From Actinomycetota bacterium (GTDB taxonomy: Bacteria; Actinomycetota; Actinomycetes; Mycobacteriales; Mycobacteriaceae): a DNA stretch of 64,000 nt. Under the pieces are notes generated by a model. The model saw only the letters and a list, made by a program, of their open reading frames with translations. It had not been told where the DNA came from and ran no database searches. Shown piece by piece: positions 45,628 through 56,245 of the stretch (its first letter is position 1; the number at the start of each line of letters is the position of its first letter). A program made the translations under genes and the position numbers. The stretch covers positions 32,949-96,948 of the forward strand of contig JAFDWN010000012.1 of NCBI GenBank assembly GCA_018268465.1. The letters run 5' to 3'.

Positions 45628-46071
45628 TCAGAGCGGGTAGAGCCGGTCGAGGTTGACGACGATCGCCTCCTGCGTGCTGCGTGCGATGACCACCTCAGCG
45701 GGGTGGTCGGGGTCCGGGTTCTCCTCGCGGTGCGGCAGGTACGGCGGCACGAAGATGTAGTCCCCTGGCGCCGTGGAGATGCGGACCTCGTCCTCGCCGT
45801 CGTGGAAGACGAACTCGGGATGGCCGCTACGCACGAAGATCGCCGTCTCGGATGCGCCGTGGTGATGGTTGGCCGAGCGGGTGTCGGGGTCGACGTGGGT
45901 CTCGCCCATCCACAGCTTCTCCGATCCGACCGTCCGGCCGCTGATCGCCGCGAACCGCGCCATGCCGTCGGTCTGCGCCGTGCCGCCGTCGAGTTCGCCC
46001 GCCCGGATATGGTGCACGCGGTTGCGCGCCGGGGTGGCGCCGGTGAGGTCCGGATGGAAGCTGTCCGTCAT
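45628..46071 (-). CDS. Cupin-domain protein
   Basis: A 147-aa protein with one cupin barrel. Metal-binding histidines are visible in ANHHHGASETAIFVRSGHPEF (motif 1) and PGDYIFVPPYLPHREENPD (motif 2), so a metal-dependent dioxygenase or sensor-like role is possible. ATG 46071 is preferred over 46113 because the palindrome 46113-46130 would overlap the earlier ATG. Divergent from an ArsR gene. Confidence 0.82.
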   Translation of the reverse strand: MTDSFHPDLTGATPARNRVHHIRAGELDGGTAQTDGMARFAAISGRTVGSEKLWMGETHVDPDTRSANHHHGASETAIFVRSGHPEFVFHDGEDEVRISTAPGDYIFVPPYLPHREENPDPDHPAEVVIARSTQEAIVVNLDRLYPL

Positions 46072-46112
46072 GAGAGTCACGGTAGCGCCGTCGGTGTGCG
46101 GGGATTGCGACA

Positions 46113-46130
46113 TACAACTATTTGGTTGTA
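46113..46130. promoter_or_regulatory. ArsR operator TACAAC-N6-GTTGTA
   Basis: A perfect 18-bp palindrome between the divergent cupin and ArsR genes, ending 4 bp before the ArsR ATG at 46135. This type of site (TACAACCA-like halves) is typical of ArsR regulators paired with SRPBCC proteins. Confidence 0.65.
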
Positions 46131-46134
46131 CGTT

Positions 46135-46467
46135 ATGGATGTGATCGACACCAGCGAGGAACGGGCCGACGCCCTGTTCCACGCGCTGTCCGACCGCACG
46201 CGGCGCGACATCATGCGCCGCGTGCTGAGCAGTGCGTGTTCGGTCACGACGTTGGCGGCGAACTACGACATGAGTTTCGCCGCGGTGCAGAAACACGTCA
46301 CCGTGCTGGAACGCGCCGGCCTTCTTGCCAAAAAGCGAAGAGGCCGTGAGCAACTCGCCAGTGGCGAGGTGGAAGCCGTGCGTGCGGTGTCGGCGATGCT
46401 GGCCGAGCTCGAGCTCGTCTGGCGCGGCCGGGTCGCGCGCATCGACGACCTACTGGCAACCGAATAA
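46135..46467 (+). CDS. ArsR-family transcriptional repressor
   Basis: A 110-aa winged-helix protein: ADALFHALSDRTRRDIMRRVL, then recognition helix in YDMSFAAVQKHVTVLERAGLLAKKRRGREQ. No metal-binding cysteine pair is seen, so it is an SdpR-type regulator that probably senses a non-metal signal or works with its partner. Followed 19 bp later by an SRPBCC gene, the usual pairing. Confidence 0.88.
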   Translation: MDVIDTSEERADALFHALSDRTRRDIMRRVLSSACSVTTLAANYDMSFAAVQKHVTVLERAGLLAKKRRGREQLASGEVEAVRAVSAMLAELELVWRGRVARIDDLLATE

Positions 46468-46486
46468 CCCGGCAGGAGAACTGAGA

Positions 46487-46972
46487 ATGCCCGTCACCGA
46501 TGTCACCCACGATGTCGACAGCCGAACGCTGACGATCACCGCCGAGTTCGATGCACCGAAAGCGCGGGTCTGGCAGATCTACGCCGATCCGCGTCAGCTC
46601 GAAAAGATTTGGGGGCCACCGGAGTATCCGGCGACGGTCGTCGACCACAGTCTCACGCCCGGCGGCAGGGTCACCTATTTCATGACCGGACCTCAGGGCG
46701 AGAAGTATCCGGGCTACTGGGAGATCGTCGACGTCGACGAGCCCAACGGGTTCTCGTTCAAGGACGGTTTCGCCGACGAGGACTTCAATCCCGATGAGGC
46801 CATGCCGGTTTCGACCAACACCTACACATTCACCGATGTCGCGGGGCGTACCAGGGCGGTATTCGTGAGCACGTTCGAGACCGCCGAGGGACTGCAGAAG
46901 GTTCTCGACATGGGCGTCGTCGAGGGCGCGACCGGCGCGATCAACCAGATCGACGGCTTGCTCGCCGGCTAG
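46487..46972 (+). CDS. SRPBCC/AHSA1-family protein
   Basis: A 161-aa START-like domain protein: DSRTLTITAEFDAPKARVWQIYADPRQLEKIWGPPEYPATVVDH and SFKDGFADEDFNPDEAMP. These bind hydrophobic ligands or act with chaperones. A GGAG sits 6 nt before ATG 46487. Co-transcribed with the ArsR gene. Overlaps the convergent LysR gene by 4 bp. Confidence 0.86.
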   Translation: MPVTDVTHDVDSRTLTITAEFDAPKARVWQIYADPRQLEKIWGPPEYPATVVDHSLTPGGRVTYFMTGPQGEKYPGYWEIVDVDEPNGFSFKDGFADEDFNPDEAMPVSTNTYTFTDVAGRTRAVFVSTFETAEGLQKVLDMGVVEGATGAINQIDGLLAG

Positions 46973-47868
46973 GGTGTCGATCCGCCTGGCGCCAGCACCG
47001 CCCGCTGCTGAACCAACGCGCTGAACGCCGCCGTCAGTGGTTCGTCGGCGTCGCGTGCGACGACGAACACCGACCGTTCGATACCCGGTTGCACGCGCGT
47101 GGTCAGGTGCGCGCAGTCGGAGCCGACGATGTTGGCGGGCACAAGGGCCGGGCCCACCCCCGCCGCGGCATAGCGCACGGCCGCGGCGGTCTGCTCGGTG
47201 CGCAGCGCGATCCGCGGGGCGAACCCCTGTAGCCGGGCGTTGTGGTCGAGGACACCGGCCAGACCGTGGTCCTCGGCGAAGTGCACCCACGCGTCGTCGG
47301 CCAGCTCGGCCAGTGCGATCCGGGGCTTGCCGATCAGCCGATGTCCCGGCGGCAGCACCACGACGAACTCCTCGGTGCCGACCAATCGTCTCGGGCCGTC
47401 CCAGGAGTCGGGCAGCGGGGTGACCGCCAGGTCGGCCTGCCCGGCGCCGAGCGCGTCGAGGAGATCGAACACCTGGGAGTATTCGCGCAGCCGGATCGCC
47501 ACCCCCGGGTGTGCCGCATGCCAGGACGACATCAGGGCGGGCAGCACGCCGAGGCTCAGCGAGTTGATGGTGGCGAGGTCGAGCGATCCGCCCGCCAGCC
47601 CGAGTACCTGGTCGGCCGCCGCCTCGACACGGCGGGCGTCGGCGATGGTCGCGCGGGCGTGCGGCAGCACCGCGCGGCCCAGCGGCGTGAGCCCGATACC
47701 TCGGGGTGTCCGGGTCAGGACCGCACCGCCCAGGCCGCGTTCGAGCGCCCGCAGTTGATGGGACAGCCCCGGTTGGGTGACGTTCATCGCGGCGGCGCCC
47801 GCGGTGAACGATCCGGCGTCGAGCACGGCGACGAAGTACTCCAGCTGCCGAACCGTTGTCATGATCAA
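46969..47868 (-). CDS. LysR-family transcriptional regulator
   Basis: A 299-aa LTTR. The winged HTH is at the N-terminus (LEYFVAVLDAGSFTAGAAAMNVTQPGLSHQLRALE) and a two-lobed effector domain follows. Start ATG 47868 or 47862. Divergent from a quinone-oxidoreductase gene with 65 bp between, which holds an ATCAAA...TTTGAT inverted pair (47864-47869, 47897-47902), a possible operator. Confidence 0.9.
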   Translation of the reverse strand: MIMTTVRQLEYFVAVLDAGSFTAGAAAMNVTQPGLSHQLRALERGLGGAVLTRTPRGIGLTPLGRAVLPHARATIADARRVEAAADQVLGLAGGSLDLATINSLSLGVLPALMSSWHAAHPGVAIRLREYSQVFDLLDALGAGQADLAVTPLPDSWDGPRRLVGTEEFVVVLPPGHRLIGKPRIALAELADDAWVHFAEDHGLAGVLDHNARLQGFAPRIALRTEQTAAAVRYAAAGVGPALVPANIVGSDCAHLTTRVQPGIERSVFVVARDADEPLTAAFSALVQQRAVLAPGGSTP

Positions 47869-47933
47869 AACTTATCGCTCTCATGAAATGCCGTCCTTTG
47901 ATTTATCCTGCGCGACGGCGGCAAGCTGAAACC

Positions 47934-48941
47934 ATGAAAGCCATCGGATACACCGCCAGCGGCCCGGCGACCGTCCTGACCGATATCGAACTGCCCACAC
48001 CCGCGCCTGGACCGCATGACCTGCTCGTCGAGGTGAAGGCCATTTCGGTGAACCCCGTCGACACCAAGGTTCGCGCCTCGATGGCGCCGGAGCAGGGCCG
48101 GACCAGGGTGCTGGGCTGGGACGCCGCAGGAGTCGTACGCGCGGTAGGTGGCCAGGTCACGCTGTTCGCGCCCGGCGACGAGGTGTTCTACGCGGGCTCG
48201 ATCGCGCGGGCGGGGGCGAACAGCGAACTGCACATCGTCGACGAACGCATCGTCGGACCCAAGCCGGCCAGCCTGGACTTCGCCGCCGCAGCGGCGCTAC
48301 CGCTCACCTCGATCACCGCATGGGAGCTGCTGTTCGACCGCCTCGGCGTCGAGGCCGGGGGAGGGGACGGACAGACGCTGTTGGTCGTCGGTGCGGCAGG
48401 CGGGGTCGGTTCGATCCTGGTTCAGCTGGCCGCCAGGCTCACCAAACTGCGGGTGGTGGGGACCGCGTCTCGCCCTGAAACCCAGGCGTGGGTCCGCGAC
48501 CTCGGTGCTCACGACGTCGTCGACCACAGCGGCGACCTGGCCGCGGCGCTGCGGAGTGCGGGCATCGACGAGGTGAACTACATCGCCTCGCTGACCGCGA
48601 CCACTGCGCATTTCCCCGCGCTGGTGGAAGTGCTTGCACCGCAGGGGCATATCGGCGTCATCGACGATCCGGACACCCTCGACGTGACGCCGCTCAAACC
48701 CAAGTCCGGGGCGCTGCATTGGGAGTTCATGTTCACCCGCGCCGTATTCGGCACCCCCGACATGATCGCCCAGCACGACCTGCTGAAAGAGGTGGCCGGA
48801 CTGGTGGATTCCGGCATCGTGCGGACGACGCTGGGCGACACTTTCGGCGAGATCTCGGCATCGAACCTGATCCGTGCGCACGCATTCATCGAGTCCGGGC
48901 GTGCCCGCGGCAAGGTCGTTCTCGCCGGTTGGCCGGCCTGA
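47934..48941 (+). CDS. Zinc-free NADPH:quinone reductase-like MDR enzyme
   Basis: A 335-aa medium-chain dehydrogenase/reductase: GroES-like N-terminus ([31 protein letters not shown]) and Rossmann core ([21 protein letters not shown]). Catalytic zinc ligands are absent, as in quinone oxidoreductases. Divergent LysR regulator upstream suggests substrate-inducible control. Confidence 0.88.
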   Translation: MKAIGYTASGPATVLTDIELPTPAPGPHDLLVEVKAISVNPVDTKVRASMAPEQGRTRVLGWDAAGVVRAVGGQVTLFAPGDEVFYAGSIARAGANSELHIVDERIVGPKPASLDFAAAAALPLTSITAWELLFDRLGVEAGGGDGQTLLVVGAAGGVGSILVQLAARLTKLRVVGTASRPETQAWVRDLGAHDVVDHSGDLAAALRSAGIDEVNYIASLTATTAHFPALVEVLAPQGHIGVIDDPDTLDVTPLKPKSGALHWEFMFTRAVFGTPDMIAQHDLLKEVAGLVDSGIVRTTLGDTFGEISASNLIRAHAFIESGRARGKVVLAGWPA

Positions 48942-49061
48942 CGGTCAATCGCCGTCGACTTCCCCGCTCGCGGCACCGGCACCACGCCCACCTTGGCCGC
49001 CGCCTAATACCGGCCTATCGGCCCGGGTGTGTCCCTGCACCGGCCGGTCGCGACCCGCCGC

Positions 49062-49084
49062 TAGAGTATCGAACAGCTGTTCGT
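49062..49084 (+). promoter_or_regulatory. ruvC promoter with LexA (SOS) box
   Basis: -10 TAGAGT at 49062-49067 is followed at once by TCGAACAGCTGTTCGT (49069-49084), a mycobacterial SOS box of the form TCGAAC-N4-GTTCGW. LexA bound here would block the transcription start, so the ruv genes should be damage-induced. Confidence 0.85.
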
Positions 49085-49102
49085 AGACCGGAGGGGCTGA
49101 GC

Positions 49103-49660
49103 GTGCGTGTGATGGGTGTCGACCCGGGATTGACCCGGTGCGGGCTCTCGGTGATCGAGAGCGGCAGCGGCCGCCACGTCATCGCGCTGGACGTCGACGT
49201 CGTGCGTACTCCGTCCGACGAACCGTTGCAGCGCCGCCTGCTCACCATCAGCGACACGGTCGAACACTGGATGGACACCCACCGCCCGGACGTCATCGCC
49301 ATCGAGCGGGTGTTCTCCAACCAGAATGCGAACACCGCCATGGGCACCGCCCAGGCGGGCGGGGTGATCGCGCTGGCGGCGGCCCGTCGCGGCATCGAGG
49401 TGTACTTCCACACCCCCAGCGAGGTCAAGGCCGCCGTCACCGGCAACGGCCGCGCCGACAAAGCACAGGTCACCACGATGGTGACGAAGATCCTTGCGCT
49501 GCAGCAGAAACCAACGCCGGCCGACGCCGCCGACGCGCTCGCGCTCGCGATCTGCCATTGCTGGCGCGCGCCGATGATCGCCAGGATGGCGCAGGCGGAG
49601 GCGCTGGCGGCCGAACAGCGGCGGTTGTACAAAGCCCGGCTGAAGGCGGCGCGGGCGTGA
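49103..49660 (+). CDS. ruvC: Holliday junction endonuclease RuvC
   Basis: A 185-aa resolvase. Catalytic acidic residues are visible in [17 protein letters not shown] (first Asp), [16 protein letters not shown] (Glu) and [14 protein letters not shown] (Asp pair). GTG 49103 has GGAGGGG upstream. First gene of ruvCAB. Confidence 0.96.
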   Translation: MRVMGVDPGLTRCGLSVIESGSGRHVIALDVDVVRTPSDEPLQRRLLTISDTVEHWMDTHRPDVIAIERVFSNQNANTAMGTAQAGGVIALAAARRGIEVYFHTPSEVKAAVTGNGRADKAQVTTMVTKILALQQKPTPADAADALALAICHCWRAPMIARMAQAEALAAEQRRLYKARLKAARA

Positions 49661-50250
49661 TCGCGTCGGTCCGCGGCGAGGTGCTCGACATCGCACTAGA
49701 CCATGCCGTGGTCGAGGCGGCGGGTGTCGGCTACAAGGTGATGGCCACCCCGACGACGCTGGCCACCCTGCGCCGCGGTGCCGAGGCGCGGCTGATCACC
49801 GCGATGATCGTGCGCGAGGATTCGATGACGCTGTACGGATTCGCCGACGCCGAAGCCCGCAACCTGTTCCTGACGCTGCTCGGCGTCTCCGGTGTGGGGC
49901 CCAAGATCGCCCTGGCCACGCTGGCGGTGTACGACGCGCAGGCCCTGCGGCAGGCGCTGGCCGACGGTGACGTCACGGCGCTGACCCGGGTGCCGGGGAT
50001 CGGCAAACGGGGTGCCGAACGCATGGTGCTGGAGCTTCGCGACAAGATCGGTCCGGTGAGCGGCGCCGGCGCGTCACCCGTCGCCAGCGGTCACGCCGTC
50101 CGCGGTCCCGTCGTGGAGGCTCTCGTCGGCCTGGGTTTCGCCGCCAAACAGGCCGAGGAGGCCACCGACAAGGTGCTTGCCGCCGATCCGGACGCCACCA
50201 CATCGGGGGCGCTGCGGTCGGCGCTGTCGATGCTGGGGCGGTCGAAATGA
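49657..50250 (+). CDS. ruvA: Holliday junction branch migration protein RuvA
   Basis: A 197-aa DNA-binding subunit with OB-fold N-terminus ([27 protein letters not shown]), tandem helix-hairpin-helix motifs ([16 protein letters not shown] and [19 protein letters not shown]) and the C-terminal RuvB-interacting domain ([18 protein letters not shown]). GTG 49657 overlaps the ruvC stop. Confidence 0.96.
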   Translation: MIASVRGEVLDIALDHAVVEAAGVGYKVMATPTTLATLRRGAEARLITAMIVREDSMTLYGFADAEARNLFLTLLGVSGVGPKIALATLAVYDAQALRQALADGDVTALTRVPGIGKRGAERMVLELRDKIGPVSGAGASPVASGHAVRGPVVEALVGLGFAAKQAEEATDKVLAADPDATTSGALRSALSMLGRSK

Positions 50251-50312
50251 CGGGGCGCCCGCGTCGCGCCGCACCGGGTGTGTCCGGGTCGTCGCCTGTC
50301 GGGATGGCGGTT

Positions 50313-50337
50313 TAAACTGCCTCGAACAACTGTTCGT
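50313..50337 (+). promoter_or_regulatory. Second LexA box, upstream of ruvB
   Basis: -10 TAAACT (50313-50318) followed by TCGAACAACTGTTCGT (50322-50337), the same arrangement as at ruvC. It lies in the 107-bp gap between ruvA and ruvB, giving ruvB its own SOS promoter. Confidence 0.75.
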
Positions 50338-50357
50338 GCACGGGATTGGGTGTCCAG

Positions 50358-51416
<1,059 letters not shown>

Positions 51417-51430
51417 CCGAGGAGTTCGCG

Positions 51431-52069
51431 ATGGGGACGGTGACGACACGCGTCGGCGGATTGTGCGGCGTCGCGTCGGCGGCCGCCGTGGTCCCGGCCT
51501 ACCTCGTCGGTTCACCCGAGGTCCCCGGGGACCGGCGGGATATGCGGGAGTACTTCGACCAGGCGCTGGCATTCACCACCGCCAACGGCACCCTGCCCCT
51601 GCTGCATGTGCTGTTCGGGCTGCTGTTTCTCGGTGTGCTCGTCACGGTCCTGCGCCGGAGCGCCGGACCCACGGCGCTCGTGTACGTCGCTCTGCTCGGC
51701 GGTGCGGTGTTCTTCGCGCTGACCTCAGCCGGCCTGGCCGCCGAGGTGGCCGTCCCGGCGGCGATCGTGCGGTTCGACGACCTCTCGGTCATCGACCAGG
51801 CGGAACCCTTCCTCGCGCTCGCGACCTGGCTCTACCACTACAGCCAGATCGGCTCGGCGATCATGGTTTTCGCGGTCGCGGCGCTCGTCTGGCGCAACAG
51901 GGTGTTCCCGCGATGGGCCGTGGCGTTTGCGGTGTTCGGGGTGCTGCCGCTGCTGCACACCTGGATAGGGCTGCCCGGCGCCGTCAGCACCGCGGCGTGG
52001 ATTGCCCTCACCGGATTGCTCATGCTGATTTCGCCGCCCGCCGTGGGCGCGGACGTCGGGGAGGTCTGA
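51431..52069 (+). CDS. Membrane protein with five to six helices
   Basis: A 212-aa protein with several hydrophobic segments (LPLLHVLFGLLFLGVLVTVL, LVYVALLGGAVFFALTSAGLAAEV, AIMVFAVAALVWR, WAVAFAVFGVLPLLHTWIGLPGA). ATG 51431 has GAGGAG 6 nt upstream; ATG 51413 overlapping the ruvB stop is the alternative. Family unknown. It runs into the next gene with a 1-bp overlap. Confidence 0.75.
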   Translation: MGTVTTRVGGLCGVASAAAVVPAYLVGSPEVPGDRRDMREYFDQALAFTTANGTLPLLHVLFGLLFLGVLVTVLRRSAGPTALVYVALLGGAVFFALTSAGLAAEVAVPAAIVRFDDLSVIDQAEPFLALATWLYHYSQIGSAIMVFAVAALVWRNRVFPRWAVAFAVFGVLPLLHTWIGLPGAVSTAAWIALTGLLMLISPPAVGADVGEV

Positions 52070-52452
52070 TGGTCGGTACCGCATTGGTGTTCGCAGCGCT
52101 GGCGGCGCTGCTGCACGTCTACATCTTCGTGCTCGAATCGCTGCGCTGGACCGCACCGCGGACGAGGGCAACATTCGGCACCACCGCGCAGGAGGCCGAG
52201 ATCACCAAACCGCTGGCCTTCAACCAGGGGTTCTACAACCTGTTCCTGGCGGTGGTCACCGTCGCCGGCATCGTCGCCGTGGTGGCGGGTCACCGTGCGG
52301 TCGGGGCGGCGCTGATCTTCGCCGGCGCCGGGTCGATGGCCGCGGCCGCGGTGGTGCTGGTCGCGTCGTCGCCGGACAAGGCGCGGGCGGCGGCGATCCA
52401 GGGCACTTTCCCGACGATCGCGGTCATCCTGCTGGCGGTCGGACTGCTCTGA
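52069..52452 (+). CDS. DUF1304 membrane protein
   Basis: A 127-aa protein with four hydrophobic segments and the family elements HVYIFVLESLRW, AFNQGFYNLFLAVV and QGTFPTIAVILLA. Function unknown. Followed by a strong hairpin terminator. Confidence 0.87.
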   Translation: MVGTALVFAALAALLHVYIFVLESLRWTAPRTRATFGTTAQEAEITKPLAFNQGFYNLFLAVVTVAGIVAVVAGHRAVGAALIFAGAGSMAAAAVVLVASSPDKARAAAIQGTFPTIAVILLAVGLL

Positions 52453-52457
52453 GACGG

Positions 52458-52492
52458 GTGTTGCCGCCGCGGTGAGCCCGCGGCGGCAACAC
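52458..52492. terminator. Perfect 15-bp hairpin between convergent genes
   Basis: GTGTTGCCGCCGCGG at 52458-52472 and its exact complement at 52478-52492 with a 5-nt loop. It separates the plus-strand DUF1304 gene from the minus-strand carboxylic acid reductase gene and would act for both. No U-run follows, as is usual in mycobacteria. Confidence 0.75.
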
Positions 52493-52499
52493 GCCGGTG

Positions 52500-55400
52500 T
52501 CAGAGCAATCCGAGCTGATGCAGGTCGGTGACGTACTTGACGACCACCGGTGCGGTCACGTGGGGGATGTCGGGGTTCTCCCGGTCCGGCCCGATCTTGG
52601 CTTCCTGCACCGCGGTGCGGAATTGGTCGGTCGGCGCGATCGACCCGCGGATCGGCTGCGCCGGGTACCGGTAGCTGTGCAGCAGCGGCAGCAGCGACGC
52701 GTGGCGCTGCCGTTCCGGCAGCGCCCGCAACGCCGTCTCGAACCGCGCCAGCCAGGTTTGGTAGTCCTCGACGCGCCGGATCGGGTACCCGGCCGCCACC
52801 AGCCAGTCCACGTATTCGTCCAGACCGATGCCGTCGTCGTACGGGTTCATCACGTGGTAGGTCGCGAAACCGTGCTGCACCCGCGCACCGAGCTCGGAGA
52901 TGGCCTCGGCGATGAATTCGACTGGCAGGCCGTCGTAGTGGGCGCGCTGCCGACGGCCCTGGGTGTCGAGTTCGTAGAACGACTCCGGTGCGATCCCGGT
53001 CGCCACCAGGCTCAGGATCAGCCGGGTAAACATGTCGGGCACGTTGAGCTGACCGGTGTAGGTGGTGTCGGCCAGGATCATGTCGCAGCGGAACACCGAA
53101 ACCGGTAGGCCGCACAGGTCGTTGGCCTCGCGCAGCAGCACCTCGCCCGCCCATTTGCTGTTCCCGTAGCCGTTGGCGTATCCGGTTTCCAGGCTGCTGT
53201 CGATGCGCCGGGTCGGGCTGATCACCCGGATGTCGCCGTCTTCGGTGAACTGGGAGGGTTCGATACCCGCACCCACCCCGATGGTCGACACGTAGACGAA
53301 CGGTTTGATCCTGGTGGTCAGTGCCAGGCGGATCAGCTCCGCGGTGCCGAGCGTGTTGGGGCCGAACAGCTGGCTGTAGGGCAGCACGTGGTTGACCAGT
53401 GCGGCGGGATCGACGATGAGATCGACGGTGTCGGCGAGACGCTGCCAGGTCCGGAGGTCCAGACCGAGATCCGGTTCGCCCTTGTCGCCCGCGATCACCT
53501 CCAGATGCCCGGCGAGGTCGTGATAGTGCCGCAGCAGTTCGGGGTCACCGCTGTCGAACGTCGCATCCAGGCGGCGGCGTGCATCGTCGTCGGATTTGCC
53601 TCGCACCAGGCAGATCACCCGTCCGCCGGCGAGTTCCATCCGCTCCAGCCATTCCAGCGCCAGATAGCGGCCGAGGAATCCGGTGGCGCCTGTGAGCAGC
53701 ACCGTGCGTACCTGGGGACTCGGGCCGGGCAGGTGCGGGGCGCCGCGCAGGGTCTCGGCGTCGATGAACTTGTCCAGCGTCAGGTCGCGTGCGTGCACCT
53801 CGGTGGCGGCGGCGCCGTGCACGGAGGCGAAGGTGGGTCGGGCGGCGCCGGTCTGCCGTTCGGCGTCGATGTAGGCCGCGAGGGCCGCGAGGTCGGTGGC
53901 CGGACTGACGATGACGCCCACGGGCACGTCGGTGCCGAAAATCTCCTGCAGCAGGTTGGCGAACGTCAGCGCCGACAGCGAATCTCCGCCCAGGTCGGTG
54001 AAATGCGCCCCGGGTTGCAGGTCGGCGGCAGCCGCGCCGAGCAGTGCGCCGGCGGCCCGGATGACCCCGGCCAACGTGGGCAGGTTCGCGCCGTCGCGGC
54101 GCAGCGCCGCCAGCTCGTTCTCCTGGCTCTCGGCCAGATCGGTGTAGAGCTGCTCCAGCCGATCGCCGTAGTGCTCCTTGAGTTTGGGTCTGGCCAGCTT
54201 GCGGATGCCGGTCAACAATCCGTTCTCCAGCGTAAAGGGCTCCGGCTCCACGATGAGATCCCTTGGTATCTCATAGGATTGCAGATCCGCGGCGGTCGCC
54301 GAATGCTGCAGGGCGTCGGCGATGAGCGGCTTGAGTTCGGCGGCATCGTAGCGTGCCAAAGCCTCGGGGGTGGGCACCACGACGGCGAGCAGATAGGCGC
54401 GAGCGCTGTTGCCGTAGAGATAGATCTGACGCACCAGCGGGCTGCCGGCGAACACCGCCTCCAGCGTGGAGACGGTGACGAACTCACCCTGGGAGAGCTT
54501 GAGGACGTTGTTGCGGCGGTCCACGTACTCGAGGTGGTCGGGTCCGGTCTCGGCGACGATGTCGCCGGTGCGATAGAACCCGTCCGCATCGAACATCTCC
54601 GCGGTCACCTCGGGGCGCTTGTAGTAGCCGGGGAACAGGTGCTCGGTCTTGACCAGCAGTTCGCCGCGGGGGTAGGGCCGGTCGGTGTGGAAGTAGCCCA
54701 GGTCGGGAACGTCGACGAGTTTGTAGTCGAGCACCGGCGGGCGGCGGACCTGCCCGTCGACGAACACCGCACCCGCTTCGGTCGAGCCGTATCCCTCGAG
54801 CAGGTGCATGTCGAGGTAGTTCTGTACCCAGGTCTTCATCTCGGCCGAAATCGGCGCCGAACCGGTCAGGGCGCTCACGAACCGCCCGCCGAGCACATCG
54901 CGACGCTGCTCGACCATGACTTCGGCATCCACCGTGGAGGGGTCTGCTCCGGCCGCGCGGCGGCGGTCCACCTCGGCGCGGAACTCCTGGTGCAGCATGT
55001 CCCAGATGCGCGGCACGAAATTCAGCTGGGTCGGCCGCACCAGCGCCAGGTCGTCGAGGAACGTCGACAGGTCGCTGCGCGCCGCGAAGTATGCGGTGCC
55101 GCCGGAGGACAGCGCACCGTAGAGGATGCCGCGCCCCATGACGTGGCTCATCGGCATGAAACTCAGCACGATCGACGGCTGCGCGACCTGGTCGGCGCTC
55201 CACGCCGCCCTGGCGCTCGCCCGCCACATGGTGGCCACGTTGTGCTCCGGATACATCGCGCCCTTCGGCGCGCCGGTGCTGCCCGAGGTGTAGATGAGCA
55301 ACCGAAGCGGGTCGTCGCCGGCCGGAACCGCCGGTGGGGTGTGCGGTGTCGTGCGCTCGATCGATTCGGCGAGCGTTTCCACGGCCACCCGCCCGTCCAG

Positions 55401-56024
55401 ACGCGCGCGGGCCGCAGCGAGCGCATCGCGGTGATCGTCGACCTCGGGCCGGTAGTCGAAGACGACGAGGCGTGCGGGGGAGTGCTCGCCGAGCGCCAGC
55501 TCGACGGCATCGGCCAGGGTGTCCACGCTGGAGGCGATGAGGATCGGTTCGGTCTCGGCGACGATCGGGCGAAGTTGGGTGAGGGGGGCGCTGGTCTGCA
55601 GCGGTACCGACACCGCACCGAGCCGGACGAGGGCGGTGTCGATGACGGTGTAGTCCACACTGGTGAATCCGAGAATGGCGACCCGGTCTCCGGGGCGCAC
55701 CGGGGCGTCGCGCCACGCGCCGTGGACCGCGTCGATCCGGTCCCGCAGTTGCGCGTAGGTGATGGTGTCGAAAGCCGGCAGCAGCTGCGCGGCCGTCCGT
55801 CCGGTCGCCGGATCGGTGACGAACCGCACGGCCCGTTGGCCGAGGGCGGGACGGTCGGCGTAGCCGGTGAGGACGGTCTCGACGATGTCGGTCAGTCGCA
55901 TATCCGGTCGGTCGATTGCCGCACTGACCTGCGGATCCGGGTGGGCGGCCGCGAACTGGCGGTCGGTCGCGTTCAGGTGTTCGATGCGGCGGGCCAGCCG
56001 GTCCTCGCGGGTTTCGGTGGGCAT
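52500..56024 (-). CDS. car: Carboxylic acid reductase
   Basis: An 1174-aa enzyme that reduces carboxylic acids to aldehydes with ATP and NADPH. Three domains in order: adenylation (about 1-640; AMP motif [15 protein letters not shown]), carrier with phosphopantetheine Ser in [12 protein letters not shown] (near residue 681) and reductase (from about residue 776, NADPH motif [14 protein letters not shown], plus catalytic Tyr/Lys in [12 protein letters not shown]). Orthologue of FadD9 (Rv2590). ATG 56024 has AGGGAG upstream. A palindrome lies in its promoter region. Confidence 0.95.
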   Translation of the reverse strand: MPTETREDRLARRIEHLNATDRQFAAAHPDPQVSAAIDRPDMRLTDIVETVLTGYADRPALGQRAVRFVTDPATGRTAAQLLPAFDTITYAQLRDRIDAVHGAWRDAPVRPGDRVAILGFTSVDYTVIDTALVRLGAVSVPLQTSAPLTQLRPIVAETEPILIASSVDTLADAVELALGEHSPARLVVFDYRPEVDDHRDALAAARARLDGRVAVETLAESIERTTPHTPPAVPAGDDPLRLLIYTSGSTGAPKGAMYPEHNVATMWRASARAAWSADQVAQPSIVLSFMPMSHVMGRGILYGALSSGGTAYFAARSDLSTFLDDLALVRPTQLNFVPRIWDMLHQEFRAEVDRRRAAGADPSTVDAEVMVEQRRDVLGGRFVSALTGSAPISAEMKTWVQNYLDMHLLEGYGSTEAGAVFVDGQVRRPPVLDYKLVDVPDLGYFHTDRPYPRGELLVKTEHLFPGYYKRPEVTAEMFDADGFYRTGDIVAETGPDHLEYVDRRNNVLKLSQGEFVTVSTLEAVFAGSPLVRQIYLYGNSARAYLLAVVVPTPEALARYDAAELKPLIADALQHSATAADLQSYEIPRDLIVEPEPFTLENGLLTGIRKLARPKLKEHYGDRLEQLYTDLAESQENELAALRRDGANLPTLAGVIRAAGALLGAAAADLQPGAHFTDLGGDSLSALTFANLLQEIFGTDVPVGVIVSPATDLAALAAYIDAERQTGAARPTFASVHGAAATEVHARDLTLDKFIDAETLRGAPHLPGPSPQVRTVLLTGATGFLGRYLALEWLERMELAGGRVICLVRGKSDDDARRRLDATFDSGDPELLRHYHDLAGHLEVIAGDKGEPDLGLDLRTWQRLADTVDLIVDPAALVNHVLPYSQLFGPNTLGTAELIRLALTTRIKPFVYVSTIGVGAGIEPSQFTEDGDIRVISPTRRIDSSLETGYANGYGNSKWAGEVLLREANDLCGLPVSVFRCDMILADTTYTGQLNVPDMFTRLILSLVATGIAPESFYELDTQGRRQRAHYDGLPVEFIAEAISELGARVQHGFATYHVMNPYDDGIGLDEYVDWLVAAGYPIRRVEDYQTWLARFETALRALPERQRHASLLPLLHSYRYPAQPIRGSIAPTDQFRTAVQEAKIGPDRENPDIPHVTAPVVVKYVTDLHQLGLL

Positions 56025-56114
56025 TCTGTGACTCCCTGGGTAATCGAGTCGAGTCAATCGGCAGTGAGTGGGCGGTGAAAGAAGTGGCGCGCCGTTGCGC
56101 CACAAGAAACTACG

Positions 56115-56127
56115 TTAGTAAAACTAA
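56115..56127 (-). promoter_or_regulatory. Palindrome TTAGT-AAA-ACTAA upstream of car
   Basis: A 13-bp inverted repeat in a low-GC patch 91 bp before the car ATG. It looks like a TetR-family operator. No TetR gene lies in the neighbourhood. Confidence 0.4.
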
Positions 56128-56245
56128 TCTTATTCCGGTCGTGCGCCGGAATCCGGACGGTGTGATCGGGCTCTCGATGTCGGGCCGTGACCGGTTACAC
56201 GGGCGCGGCGACTGGGTATCCCGACTCCGACACGAGGAGGCAATG

